Below are positions 54,747 to 62,962 of a stretch of DNA of 64,000 bases, piece by piece. The stretch comes from Bradyrhizobium murdochi. GTDB lineage: Bacteria; Pseudomonadota; Alphaproteobacteria; Rhizobiales; Xanthobacteraceae. Within the stretch, counting starts at the first letter, position 1; every line of letters starts with the position of its first letter. Under the pieces are notes generated by a model, which saw only the letters and a list, made by a program, of their open reading frames with translations, was not told where the DNA came from and did no database searches. The position numbers and the translations under genes are program-made. The stretch is taken from positions 62,001-126,000 of the forward strand of contig NZ_AXAU01000015.1 in the NCBI RefSeq assembly GCF_000472965.1. Direction: 5' to 3'.

Positions 54747-55802
54747 TTATCCCTTCTCCGCCATAACCAAGAAGCGGGTAACGTCCTGCGGCGCGAGTTG
54801 AATGCGCATGGCCGCTCGAAGATCGTGAATGCCGAATGTGCGGAGATCGTCATTAAAATCTCCCAACCGAGGAGACAAAGCGGTCGCCACGATACCAGCA
54901 GCCTCCGAGCGCTGCCTGAGGGCCGCCGTCGCCGCGTCTCCCGCCGCATCCGCATCCCGGACGATGTAGAGGCGACGCAGCGTCGGCGGTAGCAGCATGG
55001 CAGCTAGGTGATTGGCCGATAGTGCGGCGGCCATTGGCAAGGTAGGCAGTGCGTAGCGCAGCGACAGGATGGTTTCGATCCCTTCGCCCGCGACAAGCAC
55101 ATCATCCGCCGTACCGAAACGAACTGCGTTGCCGAGCAGATCGCCCATTGCCCTTCGTGGTGTGTCGATCGGCGCCTTGCCGAGCCGGATCGGGTCAAAA
55201 CCCTCAGGATTAAGCCAGGTCCGGTGCGCGCCTGTTATCCGGCCGCCGAGATCGGTGACGCGGGCAATCATTGCAGGCCAAATCTCGGTCCGCGCGTCCT
55301 CATCCGGCCGATAGTAGCAGCGTGGGTGGAAGCGCAGGCTCGCTCCGTAGTGCAGCCCGAAAATGGCGCGTCCGCGCAAATATGCCTCCACGAGGGTCCC
55401 CTCGATCGGCCGAGATATCGCGAACAGCCGCCGCGACGCTTCCGGTGATCCTGCCTTTACTGTAGCGCGGACGGGCTTCGTTCGGAGATCCGGGTGCGGC
55501 CGAGGCAGCTTAAGGAAGCGCGTTGCTTCGTCCACGACATCGCGGAATTCTATGAAGCCGCAGGTTTCGCGGATGATGTCGAGGAGATCACCATGTTCGC
55601 CCGTGGCGGCGTCGGTCCATTTGCCCGCAGGTCCCTTCTGTGATTTCTGTAACCGCACGAACATCGAGCGACCTGGCGTGTTGCGGACGTCGCCGACCAG
55701 CCAGTAGCGCCCCACGCGCCGACCATTGGAGAGATAGTGGTGGCACACCGCCTCGGTCTCGCGCGCGAGGCGGTGTGCCAGTTCGGAAGCATCGAACGGC
55801 AT
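54747..55802 (-). CDS. Toprim-domain protein (DUF7146/primase-like)
   Basis: A 351-residue protein: an N-terminal region with cysteine/histidine positions like a degenerate zinc domain (EAVCHHYLSNGRRVGRYWLVGDV), a primase-like middle (RCYYRPDEDARTEIWPAMIARVTD), and a Toprim domain with the catalytic Glu in VAGEGIETILSLRYA and D-x-D in IVRDADAAGDAA. It probably primes replication of the transferred strand. It overlaps ardC by one base. Confidence 0.9.
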   Translation of the reverse strand: MPFDASELAHRLARETEAVCHHYLSNGRRVGRYWLVGDVRNTPGRSMFVRLQKSQKGPAGKWTDAATGEHGDLLDIIRETCGFIEFRDVVDEATRFLKLPRPHPDLRTKPVRATVKAGSPEASRRLFAISRPIEGTLVEAYLRGRAIFGLHYGASLRFHPRCYYRPDEDARTEIWPAMIARVTDLGGRITGAHRTWLNPEGFDPIRLGKAPIDTPRRAMGDLLGNAVRFGTADDVLVAGEGIETILSLRYALPTLPMAAALSANHLAAMLLPPTLRRLYIVRDADAAGDAATAALRQRSEAAGIVATALSPRLGDFNDDLRTFGIHDLRAAMRIQLAPQDVTRFLVMAEKG

Positions 55803-56758
55803 CAGGCGGCCTCGCAGTGGGCAGGCTCTTCCGCCGGGCTCAAGGCGAGATCAGGCAAGAACGCGAGCAGATAATCCGCGACTTTGCTGGCCTGCGAAGC
55901 TGCGCGGACGATTGCGCGATTGTCTTCGCGGAGCACCTCAAGCCACGAACCGATGTAGTCCGCATGCCGCACGGTCGGCACGATGCCGAGCGAAGCACAG
56001 CAGAATGCAGCGGATATCTCCGCGACGATTTCCTCGAAGGCGTATTTCTTGGTGCCGTAATTTCCGGTTAGATCCCGGTTGAGCCGTGAGGAATGGCCGG
56101 TGGCATGAGCCAACTCGTGCAGAGCCGTGCGGTGCCAATTGATCGGCTCAAAGTAGGCAGCCGGAAATGGCACCTGAACGTAGTCCTCAGAAGGACAATA
56201 GAAGGCTCGGTTACCGCCGATTCGAAGATCGATGCCGCTGGCCCTAATCAGCGCTTCGACTTGCGGCTCGATCATGTGAGGTAACGGGAGAGGCGCCATA
56301 GTCGACACCTCGGCTGGCAGCCCGTCACATTGGTCGGTATTGAAGACCGTAAAACGTTTCAGAAAGGGAATCGCTTGGGCGTCGTCGGCCGCCTCAATCG
56401 CCCGCTTCCTCTCCTCTTCGGGCACGAAGCGGTCAGCATAGACGACGGTCGTTCCTCGCTCTCCTTTGCGGACGTGGCCACCCAGCGACAATGCCTGCCG
56501 GAAGGTGAGCCAGCTCTGGCCGGAGAAGCCCCGCTCGACCACAGCGCCCCAGAGGATCAGGATGTTAATGCCGCTATATCGCCGATGTGTTGCTCCATTG
56601 TGAGGCATGGCAAGCGGCGCCTTCGCCGCGGCCGTTCCCCACGGTTGCACCCAGGGCACACACCCCGCCTCTAGCTCGGCAATGAGTCTATTCGTGATCT
56701 CGTCATAAAGATTGGTCCGGCTGGGGCTGCTCTGCGAAACTTGGTTGTGCCTGGACAT
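55802..56758 (-). CDS. ardC: ArdC-type antirestriction / ssDNA-binding metallopeptidase
   Basis: A 318-residue protein that protects incoming single-stranded DNA. The N-terminal ArdC ssDNA-binding domain (LYDEITNRLIAELEAGCVPWVQPW, RYSGINILILWGA, WLTFRQALSLGGHVRKGERGTTVVY) and a C-terminal zincin domain with TALHELAHATGHSSRLNRDL (HExxH) are intact. It is the first gene of the maintenance operon ardC-toprim. Confidence 0.92.
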   Translation of the reverse strand: MSRHNQVSQSSPSRTNLYDEITNRLIAELEAGCVPWVQPWGTAAAKAPLAMPHNGATHRRYSGINILILWGAVVERGFSGQSWLTFRQALSLGGHVRKGERGTTVVYADRFVPEEERKRAIEAADDAQAIPFLKRFTVFNTDQCDGLPAEVSTMAPLPLPHMIEPQVEALIRASGIDLRIGGNRAFYCPSEDYVQVPFPAAYFEPINWHRTALHELAHATGHSSRLNRDLTGNYGTKKYAFEEIVAEISAAFCCASLGIVPTVRHADYIGSWLEVLREDNRAIVRAASQASKVADYLLAFLPDLALSPAEEPAHCEAA

Positions 56759-57561
56759 CGCGGTTCTCCGCGACGGGCACCGCGAGCCTCTCTCGCGGCT
56801 ACAAACCCGTCACGGCAATCCAGGCCGCCACTCTTGGCTCTCTGGAGATCTCCACGTCTCGGCCATCTGGGTGCGTCTCGACCGCGAATGCGATCCAGAG
56901 TCCCATCCTTCTCAAAGCCCAGGTCGTGGAAACCGGTGTGGCCTCCGTCCATGCCCGGCGAGTGGCTTACTCGATAAGGGGACGAAGCTTATGTTGCTGA
57001 CATCGAAATCGTGCGCGAGTATCGCGGCGTTCTGACTCTAAGTGCGAATTTTCGATCCGATCAAAATGCGTCGCATGGGCGCACGTCGGTCACGCGCGGG
57101 CGTTGCCCGATTGCGGGCGCAGGGTCAAGTTCTTGTGGCTCTCAGCGCGCGAGACCATAGACCTCAGCACCATGGACGGGCGACCTCAGTTAGTTTGCTA
57201 TAAGCGCGGCATGGATCGTGAAAACCTCTTACAGCAGTCGGCGGTAGCCCACCGCAGGTCGCCCAGGACGCCGCGCGCATTGCCAAAAAAGGAAGTGCCT
57301 TCAACCTGGACTAAGTCCGTGGGGCAAGGTCCGGATGCAGCAGCCCCTCGATCATTGTCCGCTTTCTGACAGCGACACACAACCTGTGAGATTCAAAACA
57401 CCGTGCGCCGTTTGCGCATCGCGAACTGTTTCAAAGCACAATCAGGCGCTTAATGCGCGCGAGAAGCGCTGGCACGGCCGTTGCTCTATCTCACCGTAGG
57501 GCAATAGGCCAATGAACATGAACGGCACGACAGGATCTTGGATTTACGGAGAAAAGCGCTG
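56759..57561. other. 800-bp spacer between ardC and the biosynthetic operon
   Basis: It contains the ardC upstream region, with a perfect hairpin CCGCGAG-N5-CTCGCGG at about 56778, and sequence of mixed origin. A promoter-like TTGCTATAAGCGCGGC precedes ATG 57211, which opens a 52-codon frame (MDRENLLQQSAVAHRR...). Its start resembles a small ICE gene I recall from Bradyrhizobium, but the rest does not, so it is probably a remnant. No nod box or clear NifA site was seen. Confidence 0.4.
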
Positions 57562-57672
57562 ATGCCGAGGAAAGAACAGACCAAGGTCAAAGAAGTTCGC
57601 GACAGTTCGATGCAGGGCCGTTTTGGGAGCATATCACAGGACGCGATAGTTGCGGCTAGAACGGCCAGGTAA
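57562..57672 (+). CDS. 36-residue peptide directly upstream of the GMC oxidoreductase
   Basis: The frame MPRKEQTKVKEVRDSSMQGR then FGSISQDAIVAARTAR ends 3 bp before the next ATG. It has GGAG upstream, with rather long spacing. It could be a leader peptide, a peptide precursor modified by the following enzymes, or a chance frame. The placement at the head of a coupled operon of modifying enzymes and an exporter is what makes it worth noting. Confidence 0.4.
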   Translation: MPRKEQTKVKEVRDSSMQGRFGSISQDAIVAARTAR

Positions 57673-57675
57673 GAC

Positions 57676-59190
57676 ATGACGGCCAATGCCGTTGACGTAT
57701 GCGTCGTCGGGAGTGGTGCCAGTGGCTCGATAGTCGCCCACGAGATCGCTCGAAACGGATTCCGAGTGCTCGTCCTCGAAGAAGGCCGGACGCTTTCCCC
57801 CGGCGCCTCACTGGCGACTGTCCAAAGTGGTTTCGATAACGCCTTGGTGCCCTCTCCTGCCGGAACGTTGACGCCGTTCGGGCGCCCCTGGACCGTGTCG
57901 GCGCTCGGCGGTGGAATGACGCTGTACGCCGGGATCGCCTTCCGTTTTCGGACCATCGATTTTGACGCGCGAGCGCATGTGGCCGCGGACGCGCTCGACC
58001 CAGTCTGGCCGATCGACTACGCCGAACTACGCCCCTATTACGAGGAGCTCGAACAGCGGATGGGGGTGGCCCGGCTCCCTGGCGCGGACCCGCTCGAACC
58101 GCCCAGCGATCCCGCCGTGCTGCCGCCGCACGAGTACAGCCCACAGGGCCTGTTGATCGCCAAGGCGGGCGGACGCCTAGGCCGGCTGCCGTTCCCCACC
58201 CCGCTGGCTATCAACTCGTTGCCCTATGGCGGCCGCCCGGCGTGTCACGGCTGCGGGCCTTGCAACGAACACGTGTGTCCGACCGGTGCGAGGGCCGATG
58301 CGCGGTCCCCATTCTCTGACGTGCCCCTGCCGCCCGGTGCACTGACAGTCGCCCTAGGCAGCAAGGCCGTGCGTATCGAGTTGGGCAACGTGAGCCGCGC
58401 GGACTCGGTGGAATGGCTGGACACCGTGACCAGTCAACGCGCTCGGGTCCGCGCCCGCTGCGTGGTGCTCACCGGCAACGCGGTGCAGTCTGCCGCCCTG
58501 CTGCTACGGTCGGCGCAGTCCGCGGCGCCCAACGGCATCGGCAATGCCACTGGCATGGTCGGCAGCGGGATCTCGTTCAAAATCAGTGGCTACGTGTCCG
58601 GCAACACCACGCTGGACCGGCTGCCCGCGCGGTCGCCGGGCGGCCCGTTCTCCACGGTCGCAATGTCGGATCACTACCTCGACGACGAGGCGCCCTCCGG
58701 GCTGGGCGGAATGATCTACGAAGCCAGTCGTGCCGAGCAGGCGATTTGTGACGGCAATATAGCGCTACGGCTTCATTTCCTGGCGGCCGATCAGCCCATG
58801 CGCAAAAACACGGTCCGACTGGCCAACAGTCGAGATCGGTTAGGTCTGCAGAAAATTATTCTTGAGTACTGGACCCATCCGCTGGACAAACGCCGATTAG
58901 GCTATTTGTCCCGACGCGCGTCGGAATTGCTCGCCGAAGCCGGCGTGAAAAAAGTCGCTTACCAGGATTCCAACTATCAGTCCGGTAGCGGGCATCTGCA
59001 TGGCGGCTGTCGAGCAGGTGTCGATCCAACAGAGTCTGTAGTCGACCGCTGGGGTCGGGTGCACGACATCGACAATCTCTATGTCGCGGACGGCGGGTTC
59101 TTTCCGTATTCCGGAGGCGTCAACCCGACCTTCACTATTCAGGCGAACGCGCTGCGGATCGCTCGAAGAATAGCCACGCAGCTCGCCTGA
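57676..59190 (+). CDS. GMC-family FAD oxidoreductase
   Basis: A 504-residue FAD-dependent alcohol oxidoreductase. FAD motif VCVVGSGASGSIVAHEIARNGFRVLVLEEG is at residues 7-36. GGGMTLYAGIAFRFRTIDF, CHGCGPCNEHVCPTGARADA and the C-terminal GGCRAGVDPTESVVDRWGRVHDIDNLYVADGGFFPYSGGVNP are typical of the GMC/glucose-methanol-choline group, related to bacterial sugar or sterol oxidoreductases. It would oxidise a hydroxyl to a carbonyl, giving a substrate for the next gene's aminotransferase. The base and codon use looks actinobacterial compared with its surroundings (visual impression). Confidence 0.85.
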   Translation: MTANAVDVCVVGSGASGSIVAHEIARNGFRVLVLEEGRTLSPGASLATVQSGFDNALVPSPAGTLTPFGRPWTVSALGGGMTLYAGIAFRFRTIDFDARAHVAADALDPVWPIDYAELRPYYEELEQRMGVARLPGADPLEPPSDPAVLPPHEYSPQGLLIAKAGGRLGRLPFPTPLAINSLPYGGRPACHGCGPCNEHVCPTGARADARSPFSDVPLPPGALTVALGSKAVRIELGNVSRADSVEWLDTVTSQRARVRARCVVLTGNAVQSAALLLRSAQSAAPNGIGNATGMVGSGISFKISGYVSGNTTLDRLPARSPGGPFSTVAMSDHYLDDEAPSGLGGMIYEASRAEQAICDGNIALRLHFLAADQPMRKNTVRLANSRDRLGLQKIILEYWTHPLDKRRLGYLSRRASELLAEAGVKKVAYQDSNYQSGSGHLHGGCRAGVDPTESVVDRWGRVHDIDNLYVADGGFFPYSGGVNPTFTIQANALRIARRIATQLA

Positions 59191-59225
59191 CCGACCATGG
59201 GCGGAGAATCAACCGGAGATCATTC

Positions 59226-60536
59226 ATGCCCATGAGCACGCCCAGTGCCACCGTCGCCGCGACCGACGCGCAAAAAACTGCGCTCCGCCGCGCGCTGCGG
59301 ATCACCGCGTCGGAGAAATGGGATCTCAACCGGCGTTTTCCAGTGGTGATGAGCCGCGCGTCCGGCGCGCATGTCTGGGATGTTAATGGAAAACAATACG
59401 TGGATTTCACCTCATGCAGCGGGGCCGCGCCGTTGGGAGCCGGATACGAACCTGTGCTCGCGCACGTCGCCACGGAAATGCGCCGCACCGGCGGCATCCT
59501 ACCGGGGCCGTTGTCCGTACACCGGGTCGAGGTGGCCGAACGGCTCGCGGAAATCTTTCCGGTCGCGCAACGCTCCGTGTTCTTCCGCACCGGCTCATGC
59601 GCCACCACCGCCGCAGTCCGCCTCGCTCGCGCGCACACCGGCGTCAACCTGGTGCTTACTAGCGGATATCACGGCTGGCACGACTGGCACTTACAGGACC
59701 GGCCAGCGATGGGGCTGCCCAGGCGGGACCCGGACAGCGTGGAGTTCCGCTACGACCTGGACCTGCTTGAGAAACTGCTCAGCCTCCAGCGCGTCGCCGC
59801 GGTGATCATCACTCCCGAGGTCAACTTCTTCCCTGCCGAATACCACCGGCGATTGCAGACGCTGGTGCACCAGCACGGTGCCCTGTTGATCCTGGACGAG
59901 GTTATGACCGGTTTCCGCTACGCCCTCGGCGGATATCACACTGCAGTCGGCCTCACGCCCGACCTGATCACACTGAGCAAAGGACTGGCGAACGGCATGG
60001 CGCTATCTGCGGTGGCCGGTCGGGCTGACGTGCTCAACGCCACCGAAAAGACCTACCTGGGCAACACCTATCAGCGCGAGGTTACCCCGTTCGCGGCCGC
60101 GCTGAGCACCCTAGACGCGCTGCGCGACGGGACCGCACTGGCGCGGATGCGTCAGGTTGGCGAGCAACTCATCAACGGGCTCAACGAGGTCTTCGTCGGC
60201 CAGCAGGTCGAGGCGTGGGCGTTCGCCTGGCCTACCATGTTCGACGTCATGTTTGCCGACGCCGAACTCGGCCACGCGTTCTTCCAGGAGATGTGGTCGC
60301 GAGGCTTCCTCATGCAGTACGGCGGCCGGTTCATGCCATCCGCGGCATTGTCCGACGCTGACGTACGGGCCGCGATCGAAGCCGCCGGGCAGGCTTTGCC
60401 GGTGGCACTGGCGCGAGTGGATAGCACTGGCGACGACCCGGATCCGGTGGCCGCCGCCGTGCGGTTCGCCGGTGATCACTTCGTGGCCACCCCGGATTCT
60501 GTCCGGCGCTGGTTCACTGCGCCCACCTACCCATGA
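59226..60536 (+). CDS. Class III PLP aminotransferase (glutamate-1-semialdehyde-aminomutase-like)
   Basis: A 436-residue PLP enzyme. Visible motifs are FRTGSCATTAAVRLARAHTG, SGYHGWHDWH, ILDEVMTGFRYALGG and the PLP lysine in LITLSKGLANGMALSAVAGR. It resembles aminomutase-type class III transaminases of secondary metabolism more than housekeeping HemL, which is longer in conserved blocks. It probably aminates the carbonyl made by the GMC enzyme. GGAG lies 7 bases before the ATG; it overlaps the sulfotransferase gene by ATGA. Confidence 0.85.
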   Translation: MPMSTPSATVAATDAQKTALRRALRITASEKWDLNRRFPVVMSRASGAHVWDVNGKQYVDFTSCSGAAPLGAGYEPVLAHVATEMRRTGGILPGPLSVHRVEVAERLAEIFPVAQRSVFFRTGSCATTAAVRLARAHTGVNLVLTSGYHGWHDWHLQDRPAMGLPRRDPDSVEFRYDLDLLEKLLSLQRVAAVIITPEVNFFPAEYHRRLQTLVHQHGALLILDEVMTGFRYALGGYHTAVGLTPDLITLSKGLANGMALSAVAGRADVLNATEKTYLGNTYQREVTPFAAALSTLDALRDGTALARMRQVGEQLINGLNEVFVGQQVEAWAFAWPTMFDVMFADAELGHAFFQEMWSRGFLMQYGGRFMPSAALSDADVRAAIEAAGQALPVALARVDSTGDDPDPVAAAVRFAGDHFVATPDSVRRWFTAPTYP

Positions 60537-61507
60537 ACACCAGCTGTCAAACAGGGAACACCGCTATGCCCGAGGCCGACCCATTTCCCACTTCGCCGGT
60601 TCTGCTCGGCGGCGACAACAGGTCCGGCACGACCTTGCTGAGCGTCGTGCTGGACTCGCATCCCGATCTGGTGATCGGGCCGGAGATCGACTTCCTGGAG
60701 CCGCCTAATCTTGGTCCGCACATCCTGCGCGCGATTGACCTGCTGGATGCCAGCGACCCCAAGGTCACCGGCACCACAAAGAGCACGATCGATCCATTCT
60801 GGTACGACGGCGTACACTTCGCGGTGCAGTGCCGACGCTTTGGCCTGGACTTCGACGACGTGCGCGAACTGGTCAGCAAAGTAATGGTCGAAGTGGCCAA
60901 TGACATTGTGTCGTTCGCCGACCGGTGCCGGCTGATCAACGAGATCGGTGAGTTCCGCAGGGCTCACACCGGAGCCCAGCGGTGGGGACTAAAACTACAG
61001 CGCAAGATCGCTCAGGTCGATTCTTACGCCCGGCTGTGGCCGAGGGCGCATTTTGTGCACATTGTGCGCGACGGTCGGGACCTGGCCGCCTCGCACCTGA
61101 AAACCGTGCCGGATTGGGGTTACCGGACCGCCGCCGAAGCCGCGCGGGGCTGGCTTGAAGTGGTCACCCGGCCGCATCGGGTCGCGCCGCCAGACCGCTA
61201 CCTCGAGCTGCGCTACGAGGATCTGGTAAGTCGTCCTCGACCCACCCTGACCCAAATCCTGGACCACCTCGGCTTGCCTTGGAACGAGGCCGTGCTGCGG
61301 CACGCCGAGTATCAGCACGCGCTCTTCGACCATCCGTACGGCCACCCGGCGGCCGAATCCGCCGGCAAACCGCTGCACTCGGGGCGGCTCGGTCGCTACG
61401 CGGAGGATCTGACGCGCGCTCAGATCGCGGAGTTCGAGCGGATCGCCGGCAGTGAACTGGCCCGGCTGGGCTATCTATCGGCCCCGACCTCGATCGTCGA
61501 AGCGTGA
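60533..61507 (+). CDS. PAPS-dependent sulfotransferase family protein
   Basis: A 324-residue P-loop sulfotransferase. The 5'-phosphosulfate loop is LLGGDNRSGTTLLSVVLDSHP at the N-terminus, and the 3'-phosphate site is VHIVRDGRDLAASHLKT with YLELRYEDLVSRP following. It would transfer a sulfuryl group to a hydroxyl or amine of the pathway product. It is coupled by overlap with both neighbours. It is not the NoeE/NodH type by eye, so a Nod-factor role is not assumed. Confidence 0.85.
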   Translation: MNTSCQTGNTAMPEADPFPTSPVLLGGDNRSGTTLLSVVLDSHPDLVIGPEIDFLEPPNLGPHILRAIDLLDASDPKVTGTTKSTIDPFWYDGVHFAVQCRRFGLDFDDVRELVSKVMVEVANDIVSFADRCRLINEIGEFRRAHTGAQRWGLKLQRKIAQVDSYARLWPRAHFVHIVRDGRDLAASHLKTVPDWGYRTAAEAARGWLEVVTRPHRVAPPDRYLELRYEDLVSRPRPTLTQILDHLGLPWNEAVLRHAEYQHALFDHPYGHPAAESAGKPLHSGRLGRYAEDLTRAQIAEFERIAGSELARLGYLSAPTSIVEA

Positions 61508-62751
61508 GCCGCGTCCACTGTTCCGCCGCCCTGCTCCGACTGCCGCGTGGCTACCTGGCGCTACTCGTTGGCCAGACCGTGTCGTTGCTGGGCTCCCAAG
61601 TGACCATGCTAGCGCTGCCGCTTACCGCGATTACTCTGCTGGGCGCGGGACCCGTGCAGACCGGGCTGCTGCTGGCTTGCGGTCGGGCGCCGTACCTGGT
61701 GGCGGGCCCGTTCGCCGGCGTCATCGTGGACCGCCTCCCGCACCGGTGGATCCTGTTGATCGCCAACTTGGTAATGGCGGCAACGCTGGCCACGATTCCC
61801 CTGCTGGCCGGCCTCGGACACCTCGGAATGGTCCAGCTGTGTACGGCAACGGCGCTGGTCGGGGTGGCGGCGGTGAACGCCGAGGTGGCCTATCTGGCGT
61901 GCGTACCCACGGTGGTGGACCGGACTCGGCTGATCCAGGCGCAGAGTTTGTTAGAGCTCAGCCAGGCAAGCGCGGTGGCAGTCGGTCCGTTCCTGGCCGG
62001 CTGGCTGGTGAGCACGTTCTCCGCGCCGACCGCGATCCTGGCCGACTCGGCCTCTTTCCTGCTCGCCGCCGCGTTGCTGTCGCTCGTGCCGATGCGCGCG
62101 GCCGCCGGCTCAGCGGCCGGGCCGACCCAGCTATTTGGCCAAATGGCCGAAGGGCTAACCACCGTGTTCGGCACCCCGATTCTGCGGGCAGTCACGTTGG
62201 CCACTGGCACCTTCATCTTTTGGTACAACGCATATTCGGCGGTCTTCCTGCTGCACCTGACGAAAGATCTGGGTTTGGAGGGCGGGACTGTCGGCATGGT
62301 GCTCGGCATCGGTGCACTCGGTGGCGTCGTCGGCGCGGTCACCGCACCGTGGGCGGGACGCGCGATCGGCCTCGGGCCGGTGCTGATGGTCGCGCTGGCG
62401 CTCAGCGCTGGAGGCATGAGCTTGGCGGCGCTTCTCACCCGGCCGTGGTGGGCCGCGTTAATGTGCGTGGCACTGTCTCAGTTCCTGCTGTCGGTTGGTC
62501 AAGGGATTTACAACGTGCAGCAGGTCCCTATTCGATATGCGCTGGCCCCGCACCGGCTGCAGGGCCGGGTGAACGCGAGCATCCGGAGCGTCGTGTGGGG
62601 ACTGGCGCCACTGGGCGCGCTGGTCGGCGGCGCGGCGGGTGCCGCATTGGGCCTGCGTGCCACGTTGCTGGCTAGTAGCGTGCTGGGCGCGGCGTCGGTT
62701 CTGTGGATCTGGTGGTCGCCGCTGCGCCACACGCACAGTTTGCATCTCTAA
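61504..62751 (+). CDS. MFS exporter of the biosynthetic operon
   Basis: A 415-residue, 12-helix MFS permease of the enterobactin-exporter/MFS_3 type (LPRGYLALLVGQTVSLLGSQVTMLALPLTAITLLGAGPVQTGLL; GPFAGVIVDRLPHRWILLIANL). It starts at GTG 61504 overlapping the sulfotransferase stop (GTGA). It probably exports the sulfated product. Confidence 0.87.
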   Translation: MSRVHCSAALLRLPRGYLALLVGQTVSLLGSQVTMLALPLTAITLLGAGPVQTGLLLACGRAPYLVAGPFAGVIVDRLPHRWILLIANLVMAATLATIPLLAGLGHLGMVQLCTATALVGVAAVNAEVAYLACVPTVVDRTRLIQAQSLLELSQASAVAVGPFLAGWLVSTFSAPTAILADSASFLLAAALLSLVPMRAAAGSAAGPTQLFGQMAEGLTTVFGTPILRAVTLATGTFIFWYNAYSAVFLLHLTKDLGLEGGTVGMVLGIGALGGVVGAVTAPWAGRAIGLGPVLMVALALSAGGMSLAALLTRPWWAALMCVALSQFLLSVGQGIYNVQQVPIRYALAPHRLQGRVNASIRSVVWGLAPLGALVGGAAGAALGLRATLLASSVLGAASVLWIWWSPLRHTHSLHL

Positions 62752-62770
62752 CTAGCAGACAGGACCGCTT

Positions 62771-62850
62771 ATGGAAATCAAAACACTGGACGAGCTTGGC
62801 CTTCACCCGCGCCGGCTGACTGTGTGGCGGATCGACGTGCCCGGACCCTG
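62771..62850 (+). pseudogene. 5' fragment of a fifth biosynthetic gene, cut off
   Basis: After the exporter a new frame starts, with MEIKTLDELGLHPRRLTVWR then IDVPGP, in the same base style as the operon. It loses that style at about 62850, where rhizobial-type sequence resumes. The IS630 copy begins about 110 bp later. Thus the operon was longer in its source and has been truncated here; the lost gene cannot be identified from 26 residues. Confidence 0.5.
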
Positions 62851-62962
62851 GCCTGGCGCCCCAACTCGCGGGCGACGGTCTCACGTTGCTTCCACTTCGC
62901 GATATCTTCTGCCCTCGCCTCCGTTCAGATGCCTCGGGACAACAAAGATGCCGGAGAGTAAT

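Noticed and set aside
57211-57369. 52-codon ORF MDRENLLQQSAVAHRR... with a promoter-like TATAAG
   Set aside because: Only the first nine residues look like a remembered ICE gene; the remainder has no coding character. Mentioned only in the spacer entry.
56759-57561. Nod box, tts box or NifA site ahead of the foreign operon
   Set aside because: Looked for by eye and no convincing match found, so no symbiotic regulation is claimed.
60533-61507. Nod-factor sulfotransferase (NoeE/NodH)
   Set aside because: Only the general P-loop sulfotransferase motifs are present; neighbours are not nodulation genes.
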